A stretch of 47,751 nt of DNA from an uncultured Eubacteriales bacterium (GTDB lineage: Bacteria > Bacillota > Clostridia > Oscillospirales > Oscillospiraceae), in the NCBI GenBank assembly GCA_900546415.1, contig URCY01000008.1:1-47751 (forward strand). Reading direction: 5' to 3'. The notes beneath the pieces are model-generated. The model had not been told where the DNA came from, ran no database searches, and saw nothing but the letters and a program-made list of their open reading frames with translations. Both the position numbers and the translations under genes were made by a program. Below are positions 32,852-41,518 of the stretch, one piece after another (position 1 is the stretch's first letter; every line of letters starts with the position of its first letter).

Positions 32852-33695
32852 CACGGTTTTTTCGCTGGGCGGCGTAAGGATCGGCTTTTCCGGCCGCGTC
32901 CCGCCGCTCAGCGACGGCTCGTTTCTGCCGCAGTTCCGCGCGGAAGGAGCGCCGGACGTCACGCTTGAGCTTTATCAGGACGCCGACGCGGCGCTTGACG
33001 CGCCCGTGATCTACGAGGATTCGTTTTACCGCGTTCACCGCAGCGGCGAACGCGTTTTCGCCGAGGTCAGCGCGCACGGGACGCTCCCCACATGGGGCTA
33101 TTCCGTCCTGCACTGCGACGAGCGTCGGCCGCGCCTGCAAATTCTCTCTCCGACCTGCACCTGTACGCTCGATCAGGTGCTATCCGGGATGATGATGGAG
33201 AGCCTGCTGCTGGCGCGCGGGCGCGCGATCCTGCACGCCGCCGTGACTGAAACCGACGGTCGGGCGCTGCTCTTCACCGGGCCGTCCGGCGTCGGCAAAT
33301 CGACGCAGGCGGCGCTCTGGCAGGCACACAGCGGCGCAGCCGTGCGCAACGGCGACAGGGCGCTGCTGCGCCTCACGGACGGACAGGCGCGCGTCAGCGG
33401 TCTGCCCTATGCCGGCACCTCCGGCATCTGCGAACGCTTCGACCTGCCGGTCGGCGCGATCGTAACGCTGCGCCAGGCTGCGCAGAACCACGTCGAACGC
33501 CTCTCCCCCGCCGAGGCCGTCAAGGCGATTTTGAGCCAGACGGCGCTTCAGCCGTGGAACGAGCGCGACATACAGGCGGCGCTCGACCTTGCCGCCGGGC
33601 TGGCCGCGCGCGTCCCGGTTTTCCGCCTCTCCGGTCGACCGGACGCCGGGGCGGTCGCCTGTCTGGAAAGGAGTCTGCCATGGAGCACGCCGTGA
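32841..33695 (+). CDS. HPr-kinase-like P-loop protein
   Basis: 284 residues. The ATP-binding loop is LLFTGPSGVGKSTQAALW (about 146-155), followed by AVRNGDRALLRLTDG and LPYAGTSGICERFDLPVGAI, a pattern shared with the C-terminal kinase domain of HPr kinase/phosphorylase and PEP-carboxykinase-like folds. The N-terminal 125 residues are unlike the HPr kinase N-domain. Proteins of this type recur beside radical SAM genes and short precursor peptides in gut Clostridia (from recall), and probably use ATP during peptide processing. The chosen ATG overlaps the lipoprotein stop and no strong ribosome site is seen, so expression depends on coupling. Its 3' end overlaps the radical SAM start by 16 bp. 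Confidence 0.75.
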   Translation: MPTDTVFSLGGVRIGFSGRVPPLSDGSFLPQFRAEGAPDVTLELYQDADAALDAPVIYEDSFYRVHRSGERVFAEVSAHGTLPTWGYSVLHCDERRPRLQILSPTCTCTLDQVLSGMMMESLLLARGRAILHAAVTETDGRALLFTGPSGVGKSTQAALWQAHSGAAVRNGDRALLRLTDGQARVSGLPYAGTSGICERFDLPVGAIVTLRQAAQNHVERLSPAEAVKAILSQTALQPWNERDIQAALDLAAGLAARVPVFRLSGRPDAGAVACLERSLPWSTP

Positions 33696-34819
33696 CCCCC
33701 AAGCTTTTGGACTATTTTCACGCGCGCGGCAAGCGCTTCGGACTGCCCATCGCGGGCACCTTCGAGCTGACCGCGCGCTGCAACTTTAACTGCAAAATGT
33801 GCTATGTGCACCTGACGGAGGCCGAGCAAAGGCGGCGCGGCCGTGAGCTGACGGCGCAGGAGTGGATCGCGCTTGGAGAAGCCGCAAAGCGTGCGGGCAC
33901 GGTCTTTCTGCTTCTGACCGGCGGTGAGCCGTTCCTGCGGCCGGATTTTCCGGAAATCTACCGCGCGCTGCACCGCATGGGCTTTCTGATCTCGATCAAC
34001 ACGAACGGCGCGCTGCTGAATGACGAGCTGCTCGAGCTGTTCCGTGAGGAGACGCCGACGCGCATCAACGTTTCTCTTTACGGAACAACGAACGCAACCT
34101 ATCAGACCCTGTGCGGCGTCCCGGCCTATGACCGGATCGTCCGCAGCATCGAGCGGATGCGCAGCGCCGGTCTGTCCGTCAAGCTGAACCTGACGCTCAC
34201 GCCGGATAACCTCGCCGAAATGCCGTCGATCATCGCCGAGGCACGCGCGCTCGGCGCGCAGCTGCAAGCCACGCCCTATCTCTTCCCGCCCGTGCGCCGT
34301 GACCGCGCCGGGCTCGGCGAAAACTTCCGGATGTCTGCGGAGGACGCCGGGCTGTTTCAGGCGCGGTATAATCTTCTGACCATGACAAAGGCGCAGTTCT
34401 GCCTGCTGGCCGAGCAGATGTCGCGCGGCATCGCGCAGCACGCCGGGCAGCCCTGCGAGGGGCAGCCGGGGCAGGGCGTGAGCTGCCGCGCGGGCAGCAG
34501 CGCCTTCTGGCTGACGTGGGACGGGCGGATGCTCCCCTGCGGCCAGATGTACGAGCCTGCCTTCCCGGTCACGGAGCTCGGCTTCGACGCCGCATGGGCG
34601 CAGACGCGCAAGGCCACCGCCGCCATCCGTCTGCCGGATGCCTGCGCCTCCTGCTCCCTGAATTTCCTGTGCCACGCCTGCGCGGCAATGTGCTACGGCG
34701 AAACCGGGCGCTTTGACGGCAAGCCGGACTACCTCTGCCGCCTGAACCGCAGCTACCTGAAGCACACACTCGCGCTCTGGCAGAGCGAATACGGCGGCGC
34801 GCACACGGCTGCGCAGTGA
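33680..34819 (+). CDS. Radical SAM protein with SPASM-like C-terminal cysteines
   Basis: 379 residues. The radical SAM cluster motif is CNFNCKMC (C34, C38, C41), followed by LTGGEPFLRPDFPEIYRAL and SINTNGALLNDELL, all typical of the SAM-binding barrel. The C-terminal part has cysteines suited to auxiliary iron-sulfur clusters: SCRAG, WDGRMLPCGQM, CASCSLNFLCHACAAMC and YLCRLN. This is the layout of SPASM/Twitch peptide-modifying enzymes. The ATG at 33680 lies 7 bp after AAAGGAG and overlaps the P-loop gene. No precursor lies within this operon; the two short peptides at 17152-17583 are the nearest candidates. It could instead modify a protein or small molecule. Confidence 0.88.
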   Translation: MEHAVTPKLLDYFHARGKRFGLPIAGTFELTARCNFNCKMCYVHLTEAEQRRRGRELTAQEWIALGEAAKRAGTVFLLLTGGEPFLRPDFPEIYRALHRMGFLISINTNGALLNDELLELFREETPTRINVSLYGTTNATYQTLCGVPAYDRIVRSIERMRSAGLSVKLNLTLTPDNLAEMPSIIAEARALGAQLQATPYLFPPVRRDRAGLGENFRMSAEDAGLFQARYNLLTMTKAQFCLLAEQMSRGIAQHAGQPCEGQPGQGVSCRAGSSAFWLTWDGRMLPCGQMYEPAFPVTELGFDAAWAQTRKATAAIRLPDACASCSLNFLCHACAAMCYGETGRFDGKPDYLCRLNRSYLKHTLALWQSEYGGAHTAAQ

Positions 34820-34855
34820 AATTTGCTCTATCAAAAAAGGTTTTTGACAGTCTGA

Positions 34856-34882
34856 AGGCCGCGCCGAAAATCGGCGCGGCCT
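34856..34882. terminator. Bidirectional terminator between the radical SAM and threonine-synthase-like genes
   Basis: Perfect 12-bp stem AGGCCGCGCCGA / TCGGCGCGGCCT with a 3-base loop, between convergent genes. TTTTTGACAGTCTGAAGG precedes it, similar to the text beside the hairpin at 193-218. Confidence 0.8.
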
Positions 34883-34905
34883 CTTTGCAGATTATATGTT
34901 CCCGC

Positions 34906-36153
34906 TCAGTTCTCGTTCGGGTGGATGCCATGGGAAGCGAACTGCTCCAGCAGGGCGTCCATGTCGTTCGGGCAGCTCATCGGCTCGCCGCAGGACTTGA
35001 TCGCATTGGCGACATCCTTCAGGCCGTTGCCGGTCACGACGGAGACGACCTTTGCGTCGGCCGGGATCTTGCCCTCCTGGCAGAGCTTCTTCAGGCCGGC
35101 GGCGCCGGTGACGCCGGCAGGCTCGCCGAAGACGCCGCAGGTGCGGCCGAGCAGTTTCTGCGCGGCCATGATCTCCTCGTCGGTAACGTTGACGACGATG
35201 CCGTTGCTCTCGCGGATGGCCATGAGCGCCTTATCGGCATTGCGCGGCACGCCGACGGCGATGGAGTCGGCGAGGGTGTTCTCCTCCATCGGCTCCCACG
35301 GCTTGTTCTCGGCAATGGCGCGGTTGATCGGGTGGCAGCCCTCGGCCTGTGCCGAGATCAGGCGCGGCAGATGGTCGATGAAGCCGATTGCATAGAGATC
35401 CTTCAGACCCTTCCACAGGCCGGCGATCGTGCAGCCGTCGCCGACGGAGATGGCGATATAATCCGGCACCTCCCAGTTGAGCTGCTCCATGATCTCCAGA
35501 CCGACGGTCTTCTTGCCCTCGGAGAGGTAGGGGTTGATGGCCGCGTTGCGGTTATACCAGCCCCACTTGTCGATGGCCTTCTTGGAAAGCTCAAACGTCT
35601 CCTCATAGTTGCCCTGCACGGACACGACGTTCGCGCCGAAGGTCATGAGCTGCGCGACCTTGCCCTTCGGGGCGCGGGACGGGACGAAGATATAGGTCTT
35701 CAGACCCGCTGCGGCGGCGTTTCCGGCCAGCGAGGAAGCGGCGTTTCCGGTGGAGGAGCAGGCGATGACCTTCGCCCCGGCCTCCTGTGCCTTGGCCACG
35801 GCCATGGCCGAGGCGCGATCCTTCAGCGAGGCGGTCGGGTTGATGCCGTCGTCCTTGACCCAGAGCTTGGCGATGCCCAGCTCCTTGGCCAGACGGTCGG
35901 CCTGATAGAGCGGGCTCCAGCCGACGCGCAGCGGCGTGTTCGGCGTGGTCTCCTCAACGGGCAGCAGCTCGCGATAGCGCCACATGGAGCGGTCGTCGCG
36001 GGCAGCCAGCTTTTCCTTGGTGAAGACGGACTTGATGTAGTCGTAGTCGTAGATGATGTCCAGAATGCCACCGCAGGAGCAGTTGGTCAGGTTCGGGACG
36101 GCCTCGTATTCCTTGCCGCACTTGACGCAGCGGCCGCAAATCACATTTTTCAT
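34906..36153 (-). CDS. thrC: Threonine-synthase-like PLP enzyme
   Basis: 415 residues, fold-type II PLP enzyme. An N-terminal zinc-ribbon-like segment (CVKCG, then CSCGG) is followed by the PLP-lysine motif NPTASLKDRAS (K111) and a phosphate-binding SSTGNAASS. These match threonine synthases of the type that converts O-phosphohomoserine to threonine. The length fits. AAGGAG lies 8 bp before the ATG at 36153. It is the last gene of a leftward operon with a TrpB-like PLP enzyme and a YheO-type regulator, opposite the YgeY/YgeW genes. That setting suggests catabolism of a hydroxy or diamino acid rather than housekeeping threonine synthesis, so the gene symbol is tentative. A hairpin at 36176-36199 precedes it. 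Confidence 0.85.
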   Translation of the reverse strand: MKNVICGRCVKCGKEYEAVPNLTNCSCGGILDIIYDYDYIKSVFTKEKLAARDDRSMWRYRELLPVEETTPNTPLRVGWSPLYQADRLAKELGIAKLWVKDDGINPTASLKDRASAMAVAKAQEAGAKVIACSSTGNAASSLAGNAAAAGLKTYIFVPSRAPKGKVAQLMTFGANVVSVQGNYEETFELSKKAIDKWGWYNRNAAINPYLSEGKKTVGLEIMEQLNWEVPDYIAISVGDGCTIAGLWKGLKDLYAIGFIDHLPRLISAQAEGCHPINRAIAENKPWEPMEENTLADSIAVGVPRNADKALMAIRESNGIVVNVTDEEIMAAQKLLGRTCGVFGEPAGVTGAAGLKKLCQEGKIPADAKVVSVVTGNGLKDVANAIKSCGEPMSCPNDMDALLEQFASHGIHPNEN

Positions 36154-36175
36154 ATGTGTTTCTCCTTATGAAAGC

Positions 36176-36199
36176 GGGGAGGGGGACATGCCCCTCCCC
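36176..36199. other. Intercistronic hairpin before the threonine-synthase-like gene
   Basis: Stem GGGGAGGGG / CCCCTCCCC with a 6-base loop, between two co-directional genes. There is no T run on the minus strand, so it probably tunes or stabilises the transcript rather than ending it. Confidence 0.55.
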
Positions 36200-36211
36200 T
36201 CGTTTTTTGAA

Positions 36212-37687
36212 TTAAAGCGCCTTGAGCAGGCCGGTGGCCTCGTTGAACTCGTCGATGAGGGCGTCAAGCTCCTTCGCCTGTGCATGGACGGCGTCCCAAG
36301 TGCCCTTGGTGTCGTACCACTGTGCGTTCAGATCCTCGACGTTCATCTGCTGCTGCTCGACCCAAGTGTAATACTTGAGGTTGTGCACGCGCTTGCGCTC
36401 GGCATAGGTCAGCTCGAGCAGGTTGTCGGTCTTCAGGCCGAGCATATGCAGCGCGTGATCCTTCGCGGCCTCGACGGTGTTGTAGGCGCCGTGCAGCTCG
36501 TTCAGCTCCTCCACGCGGGACTTGTACATCACGGCCGAGTCGGTCAGGACGGTGACGACGACATCATCCTCGGTCAGCTCATAGTACTTCGCGAACTTGA
36601 TGCAGCACAGGACGTTGGCGATGCCGGAGATGCCCATCCACGTGAACTTCTCGATCTGCTCGTCGGTCATGCCCAGCTCGTCCTTGAGGTACTTCTGACC
36701 CTCCGGCGTGTTGAACAGGCGGAGCAGTCTCTGCGAATCCTCGTCGTCGATGGCAATGGCCATGTCGGTATTCTTGACGTTATGGACCCAAGGAATGTGC
36801 TTGTCGCCGATGCCCTCGATGCGGTGGCCGCCGAAGCCGTTGTTGAGGATGGTCGGGCACTGCAGCGCCTCGCCGACGGCGAGCTTCATGCCGGGATAGC
36901 GCTCCTTGAGCAGGTCGCCCGCGGACATCGTGCCGGCCGAGCCGGAGGTGAAGCAGGCACCCGCCAGACGCTGACCGGGCTTCTTGATGGACTCGAAGAG
37001 ATCAGACAGCGCATAGCCGGTAACATTATAATGCCAGAGGGGGTTGCCCATCTCGGCGAACTGGTTGAAGATCATCATGGACGGATCCTGCTTCAGCTCC
37101 CACGTCTTGTCGAAGATCTCCTTGACGTTGGACTCGCAGCCCGGCGTGGCGATGATCTGACCGGCGATCTGCTTGAGCCAGTCGAAGCGCTCCTTGGACA
37201 TATCCTGCGGCAGGATCGCGACGGAGTCGCAGGCCAGCAGCTTGGAGTTGAATGCGCCGCCGCGGCAGTAGTTGCCGGTGGAGGGCCAGACGGCATGATG
37301 ATAGGTGGCATCGAACTGGCCGGTCACAAGACGCGGAGCCAGGCAGCCGAAGGAAGCGCCGACCTTATGGCAGCCGGTCGGGAACCACTTACCGGACATT
37401 GCGACGATGCGGCAGGGCACGCCGGACAGCTTGGAGGGAATCTCGACGTGATTCGGAACGTGCTGGAACAGGCCGCCGCTCTCCTTGGCCTCATTGTGCC
37501 ACGAAATGCGGAACAGGTTGACGGGATCGACGTCCCACAGGCCGGTCTTGGTCAGCTTCGCCTTGATCTTCTCGGGGATCAGATCGGGATTCTGCATCTG
37601 GGCGATGGTCGGGATGATGATGTTGTTTTCCTTGGCCTTCTGGATGTTGTGGGCAAGACCTTCCTTGTTGATGCGCAGATCAATCAT
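36212..37687 (-). CDS. TrpB-like PLP-dependent enzyme
   Basis: 491 residues. PTGCHKVGAS (K108) resembles the tryptophan-synthase-beta motif around the PLP lysine (GSHKxN), and GSAGTMSAG looks like the phosphate-binding loop, so this is a fold-type II PLP enzyme. It is longer than cysteine synthase and belongs to the group of large PLP enzymes found beside YgeW/YgeY genes in Firmicutes (from recall). It might be a lyase or thiolase subunit for an amino acid such as 2-amino-4-oxopentanoate or diaminopropionate; no small OrtA-type partner is present. GGAGG stands 8 bp before the ATG at 37687. The start overlaps the regulator's end by 8 bp, so the two are coupled. Confidence 0.8.
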   Translation of the reverse strand: MIDLRINKEGLAHNIQKAKENNIIIPTIAQMQNPDLIPEKIKAKLTKTGLWDVDPVNLFRISWHNEAKESGGLFQHVPNHVEIPSKLSGVPCRIVAMSGKWFPTGCHKVGASFGCLAPRLVTGQFDATYHHAVWPSTGNYCRGGAFNSKLLACDSVAILPQDMSKERFDWLKQIAGQIIATPGCESNVKEIFDKTWELKQDPSMMIFNQFAEMGNPLWHYNVTGYALSDLFESIKKPGQRLAGACFTSGSAGTMSAGDLLKERYPGMKLAVGEALQCPTILNNGFGGHRIEGIGDKHIPWVHNVKNTDMAIAIDDEDSQRLLRLFNTPEGQKYLKDELGMTDEQIEKFTWMGISGIANVLCCIKFAKYYELTEDDVVVTVLTDSAVMYKSRVEELNELHGAYNTVEAAKDHALHMLGLKTDNLLELTYAERKRVHNLKYYTWVEQQQMNVEDLNAQWYDTKGTWDAVHAQAKELDALIDEFNEATGLLKAL

Positions 37688-38339
37688 TAGTTTTTCCTCC
37701 TGTTGTTTTTACGTCTAGATAAGAATAAAGGGTGTACTTGGAGATGCCGAAGTGATTGGCGATCTTATCGCCGGATTTTGTGATAAGCAGCGCGCCGTGA
37801 TCGTTCAGGAAGCGGATGGCTCTCACCTTGTCCTCCTTGGTCATCATCGCCGGCGGCTTGCCGATCAGACGGTCGGATTGCTCGATCAGGTCGTCGAGCA
37901 GGTCATTGACGTTGTGGGAAATGCGGGCGGGGGGATCTTTCTCGCGGCTCATCGTCGACGTCAGCTCACTGAGCGCCTGCTCGGCCATGGCGAGGGTGGA
38001 AATGTCGAAGTTGATCCCAAAGATGGCGGCGACTCTGCCGTTTTCATCGGGGATGTAGACCGAGGTCGACTTCAGCAGCTTTCCCTCCGGCGTGCGGCTC
38101 AGATAGCAGAGGTGATCGTCCGGGCAGGCGTCGTCCTTGCCGAGCTGCTCGAGGACGACCTGCGACGGCCCGTCGCCGAGCTTTCGTCCGGAGATCGCGC
38201 CGTTTTCCAGTGCGATGATCGAATGGCAGGTGCTGCGCTCGGAGATCTCGTGCACGACCACCTCGCAATGTTCGCCGAACTGCGCGGCCACGCCCTTGGC
38301 GATACGCCGCAGCGCTTCCAGTTCGCTGTCGGTGAGCAT
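37680..38339 (-). CDS. YheO/DauR-type transcriptional regulator
   Basis: 219 residues. The N-terminal half is a YheO-like PAS sensor domain (about 10-125; EHCEVVVHEIS, GRKLGDGPSQ, KSTSVYIPDENGRVAAIFGI). The C-terminal part is a DauR-type helix-turn-helix (about 170-215; KVRAIRFLNDHGALLI, GDKIANHFGISKYTLYSYLD). Family members sense amino-acid-like ligands and often control adjacent catabolic genes. It is first in the leftward operon with the two PLP enzymes and divergent from ygeY. The palindrome at 38470-38488 in the shared spacer is a natural binding site. The ATG at 38339 has GAAAGGAG about 6 bp upstream. Confidence 0.87.
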   Translation of the reverse strand: MLTDSELEALRRIAKGVAAQFGEHCEVVVHEISERSTCHSIIALENGAISGRKLGDGPSQVVLEQLGKDDACPDDHLCYLSRTPEGKLLKSTSVYIPDENGRVAAIFGINFDISTLAMAEQALSELTSTMSREKDPPARISHNVNDLLDDLIEQSDRLIGKPPAMMTKEDKVRAIRFLNDHGALLITKSGDKIANHFGISKYTLYSYLDVKTTGGKTND

Positions 38340-38436
38340 ATATCCGCTCCTTTCCGAAGCTCCGCCGCGTTCACGCGCCGTCCCGTCAGGTGCGGCGGGT
38401 CTTCTTCAAAATTCAGGCAATATCTTTTCGTCTCAA

Positions 38437-38466
38437 CAATTATATAATAGCATAATTCTCACAAAA
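38437..38466 (-). promoter_or_regulatory. Probable promoter region of the regulator operon
   Basis: An AT-rich stretch on the minus strand offers TATTAT and TATAAT as -10 boxes, with TTGTGA or TTGATT upstream. Spacing is not ideal, so the exact boxes are uncertain. Confidence 0.4.
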
Positions 38467-38469
38467 ATC

Positions 38470-38488
38470 AATCATGTTTTGCATGATT
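38470..38488. promoter_or_regulatory. Candidate operator palindrome
   Basis: AATCATG-TTTTG-CATGATT, a perfect 7-bp inverted repeat with a 5-bp centre, one to two helical turns wide. It sits between the divergent promoters of the regulator operon and ygeY, as expected for a dimeric repressor or activator. Confidence 0.6.
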
Positions 38489-38521
38489 TCAAAAAATTTT
38501 TTAGGAAATGCAAAAAATTAT

Positions 38522-38549
38522 TTGACATTAGCGCGATATATGGTAGAAT
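38522..38549 (+). promoter_or_regulatory. Promoter of the ygeY operon
   Basis: TTGACA (38522-38527), 16-bp spacer, TAGAAT (38544-38549), about 60 bp before the start codon and 33 bp downstream of the candidate operator. Confidence 0.75.
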
Positions 38550-38611
38550 GAATGTGAGACCATAGAATGGATTTGGTCGTAAGCAATGAAATTCTTTTTG
38601 GAGGGAAAGAT

Positions 38612-40006
38612 ATGGATTTTGAAGCAATCAAAAGCGCAGCCCAAAACTACCGCGCAGACATGAGCCGTTTCCTTCGCGACATGATCGCCATTCCCAGCGA
38701 GAGCTGTGAGGAAAAGGGCGTCGTCATGTGCATCAAGGCCGAGATGGAAAAGCTCGGCTACGACAAGGTCGAGATCGACAAGCTCGGCAACGTCATCGGC
38801 TGGATGGGCAACGGCGACAAGATTATCGCCATTGACTCCCACATCGACACCGTCGGCATCGGCAACATCGAGAACTGGACGGACGACCCCTATAAGGGCT
38901 ACGAGACCGACGAGATCATCTACGGCCGCGGCGGCTCCGACCAGGAAGGCGGCATGGCGTCCGCGACCTACGGCGTGAAGATCATGAAGGATCTGAACCT
39001 CATCCCCGAGGGCTATAAGATCATGGTCGTCGGCTCCGTGCAGGAAGAAGACTGCGACGGCATGTGCTGGCAGTCCATTGTCAACGAATATTTCAACGGC
39101 CCGGAGGACGCCCGCAGCAAGATCGAGTTCGTCATCTCCACCGAGCCGACCGACGGCGGCATCTATCGCGGCCATCGCGGCCGTATGGAGATCCGTGTCG
39201 ACATGCACGGCGTTTCCTGCCACGGCTCGGCGCCGGAGCGCGGCGACAACGCGATCCACAAGATGGCAGAGGTTCTGCTGAACGTCCGCGACCTCAACGA
39301 GAACGACGCCGCCGACGACAAGGAGGTCAAGGGTCTTGTCAAGATGCTCGACCCGAAGTACAACCCCGAGCACTACGAGGACGCCCGCTTCCTCGGCCGC
39401 GGCACCTGCACCACCTCCCAGATCTTCTACACCTCTCCCTCCCGCTGCGCAGTCGCAGACTCCTGCTCCATCTCCATCGACCGCCGCATGACCGCAGGCG
39501 AGACCTATCAGTCCTGCCTGAAGGAAATCGAAGACCTGCCCGCCTGCAAGAAGTACGCCAAGGACGTCAAGGTCTCCATGTATATGTATGACCGCCCCGC
39601 ATGGACGGGTCATGTCTATGAGACCGAGTGCTTCTTCCCGACTTGGATCAACAAGGAATCCGCCGCGCACGTTCAGGCTCTGATCGACGCACATCACGCG
39701 CTCTGGGGCGACAAGCGCCTCTATGCCGACGACACCGCGAAGGCCAAGCGCGAGGGCCGTCCGCTGACCGACAAGTGGACCTTCTCCACCAACGGCGTCT
39801 CCATCCAGGGCCGCTACGGCATCCCGTGCGTCGGCTTCGGCCCCGGCGCGGAATCTCAGGCTCACGCCCCGAACGAGATCACCTGGAAGCAGGATCTGGT
39901 CGTCTGCGCCGCACTCTACGCCGCAGTTCCCGGCCTGTACAAGCCCGAAAACAAGGACACCGAGGCCGTCTTCCGTCAGGAACTGACCGGCAACGACATC
40001 AAGTAA
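38612..40006 (+). CDS. ygeY: YgeY-family M20 metallohydrolase
   Basis: 464 residues. M20 peptidase/deacylase metal-site blocks are visible: DSHIDT (H77, D79), GRGGSDQEGG (D110) and VQEEDCDG (E145, E146), with a later histidine in SCHGSAPERGDN. The sequence throughout fits the YgeY group, which is linked to YgeW and carbamate kinase in loci for purine or amino-acid-derivative use and associated with selenium metabolism. The true substrate is unknown; an amidohydrolase reaction on a carbamoylated or acylated amino acid is plausible. The ATG at 38612 is preceded by GGAGGG. It is the first gene of the rightward operon. Confidence 0.9.
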   Translation: MDFEAIKSAAQNYRADMSRFLRDMIAIPSESCEEKGVVMCIKAEMEKLGYDKVEIDKLGNVIGWMGNGDKIIAIDSHIDTVGIGNIENWTDDPYKGYETDEIIYGRGGSDQEGGMASATYGVKIMKDLNLIPEGYKIMVVGSVQEEDCDGMCWQSIVNEYFNGPEDARSKIEFVISTEPTDGGIYRGHRGRMEIRVDMHGVSCHGSAPERGDNAIHKMAEVLLNVRDLNENDAADDKEVKGLVKMLDPKYNPEHYEDARFLGRGTCTTSQIFYTSPSRCAVADSCSISIDRRMTAGETYQSCLKEIEDLPACKKYAKDVKVSMYMYDRPAWTGHVYETECFFPTWINKESAAHVQALIDAHHALWGDKRLYADDTAKAKREGRPLTDKWTFSTNGVSIQGRYGIPCVGFGPGAESQAHAPNEITWKQDLVVCAALYAAVPGLYKPENKDTEAVFRQELTGNDIK

Positions 40007-40030
40007 TTTTTTCAAAATCATAAATCTATC

Positions 40031-40058
40031 GGCAGGGGCGGCCGAGGCCGTTTCTGCC
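40031..40058 (+). other. Intercistronic hairpin ygeY-ygeW
   Basis: GGCAGGGGCGGC / GCCGTTTCTGCC, a 12-bp stem including G-U pairs, with loop CGAG. It ends about 10 bp before the ygeW ribosome site and may modulate translation. Confidence 0.45.
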
Positions 40059-40082
40059 CGAACAAATCGGAGGAAAGAAAAA

Positions 40083-41276
40083 ATGAGCAAAGCCTTTGAA
40101 CTTGCAAGACATCTGGAAACGCTGCACATCAACAATATGTATAAGAGCGATTTCTACTGGACGTGGGACAAGACCGACGACGAGATCGAAGCCATCTTCA
40201 CCGTCGCTGACGCTCTGCGCGACCTGCGCGAGCACAACAAGTCCACCAAGATCTTCAATTCCGGTCTTGGCATCTCCCTGTTCCGCGACAACTCCACCCG
40301 TACCCGCTTCTCCTTTGCTTCCGCCTGCAACCTGCTGGGTCTGGAGGAGCAGGTGCTCGACGAGAAGAAGTCTCAGATCGCCCACGGCGAGACCGTCCGC
40401 GAAACGGCGAACATGGTCTCCTTCATGGCCGACGTCATCGGCATCCGCGACGATATGTTCATCCATCAGGGTCACGAGTATCAGAAGACCTTCATGGACG
40501 CCCTCGAAGAGGGCTACCGCGACGGTATCCTCGAGCAGAGACCGACTCTGGTCAACCTGCAGTGCGACGTCGACCATCCGACGCAGTGCATGGCCGACAT
40601 GCTGCATGTCATCCACTACTTCGGCGGCGTTGAGAACCTGAAGGGCAAGAAGGTCGCCATGACGTGGGCATACTCCCCGTCCTACGGCAAGCCGCTGTCC
40701 GTCCCGCAGGGCGTTATCGGCCTGTTCACCCGCTTCGGCATGGACGTCACGCTGGCGCATCCGGAGGGCTACGACGTCTTCCCCGAGGTCGAAGAGGTCG
40801 CCCGCAAGAATTGCGAGAAGTACGGCTCCAAGTTCCACAAGACCAACTCCATGGCTGAGGCCTTCAAGGACGCCGACATCGTCTATCCGAAGTCCTGGGC
40901 GCCGTTCAAGGCAATGGAGAAGCGCTCCGAGCTCTATGTCAAGGGCGACAAAGAAGGCATCGACAAGCTCGAGAAGGAGCTGCTGGCGCAGAACGCCGAG
41001 CACAAGGACTGGACCTGCTCCGAGGAAATGATGAAGCTCACCAAGGACGGCAAGGCGCTGTATCTGCACTGCCTGCCCGCCGACATCTCCGGCCTGAGCT
41101 GCCCGGAGGGCGAGGTCGACAACTCCGTGTTCGACCGTTATCTTGTCCCGCTTTACAAGCAGGCCTCCTACAAGCCGTATATCATCGCCGCCATGATCTT
41201 CATGTCTCAGGTCAAGGATCCGGTCGGCGCTCTGATGAAGCTCGACGCTGCCGACGACAAGCGCAAGATGTTCTGA
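40083..41276 (+). CDS. ygeW: Knotted carbamoyltransferase YgeW
   Basis: 397 residues, the length of YgeW rather than of ornithine carbamoyltransferase (about 330). The carbamoyl-phosphate motif is FRDNSTRTRFSFASA (S71-T-R-T-R75); HPTQCMAD and YLHCLPADISG are the other conserved blocks. It should transfer a carbamoyl group to, or in catabolism release it from, a still unidentified amine substrate, yielding carbamoyl phosphate for the carbamate kinase encoded next. GGAGG stands upstream of the ATG at 40083. The gap to arcC is lengthened by a 162-bp inverted-repeat element. Confidence 0.94.
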   Translation: MSKAFELARHLETLHINNMYKSDFYWTWDKTDDEIEAIFTVADALRDLREHNKSTKIFNSGLGISLFRDNSTRTRFSFASACNLLGLEEQVLDEKKSQIAHGETVRETANMVSFMADVIGIRDDMFIHQGHEYQKTFMDALEEGYRDGILEQRPTLVNLQCDVDHPTQCMADMLHVIHYFGGVENLKGKKVAMTWAYSPSYGKPLSVPQGVIGLFTRFGMDVTLAHPEGYDVFPEVEEVARKNCEKYGSKFHKTNSMAEAFKDADIVYPKSWAPFKAMEKRSELYVKGDKEGIDKLEKELLAQNAEHKDWTCSEEMMKLTKDGKALYLHCLPADISGLSCPEGEVDNSVFDRYLVPLYKQASYKPYIIAAMIFMSQVKDPVGALMKLDAADDKRKMF

Positions 41277-41291
41277 TTTCTGATTTTTTTA

Positions 41292-41453
41292 GGGAAGCTC
41301 TGAATCAATCCCCTGCGGCGGATGACGGATTTTTTCCGCCAATCCGTCAGCTCGAAAAGCTTGAAATACACAAAGTATTCCTGCGTTTTCCGACCTTTGG
41401 CTTGACGAAAAAACTCTCGCCATCCGGTCTTGTTGATTGAATCAGAGCTTCCC
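41292..41453. mobile_element. MITE-like element between ygeW and arcC
   Basis: 162 bp bounded by GGGAAGCTCTGAATCAATC and the inverted GATTGAATCAGAGCTTCCC (18 of 19 bases match). It contains an internal hairpin (TGACGGATT at 41323-41331 / AATCCGTCA at 41341-41349) and no gene. The end sequence is related to the GGGAACCTCTGATT ends of the other copies. Ends of this kind recall IS5-type insertion sequences, but no transposase is in the window. Confidence 0.78.
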
Positions 41454-41493
41454 GAAGCTAGATTCAGACTAAACGCATAGTTCAGCAAACACT

Positions 41494-41518
41494 GGGCGGG
41501 GGTGATTCGCCCCCGCCC
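41494..41518 (+). other. GC-rich hairpin before arcC
   Basis: Stem GGGCGGGGG / CCCCCGCCC with a 7-base loop, followed by GTTTCACTTT. It lies just upstream of the arcC ribosome site and could end a share of transcripts from ygeW. Confidence 0.55.

Noticed and set aside
36053..37690. 545-codon plus-strand frame opposite the TrpB-like gene
   Set aside because: Antisense to a gene with a clear PLP motif, ribosome site and operon context; no domain is visible in the product.
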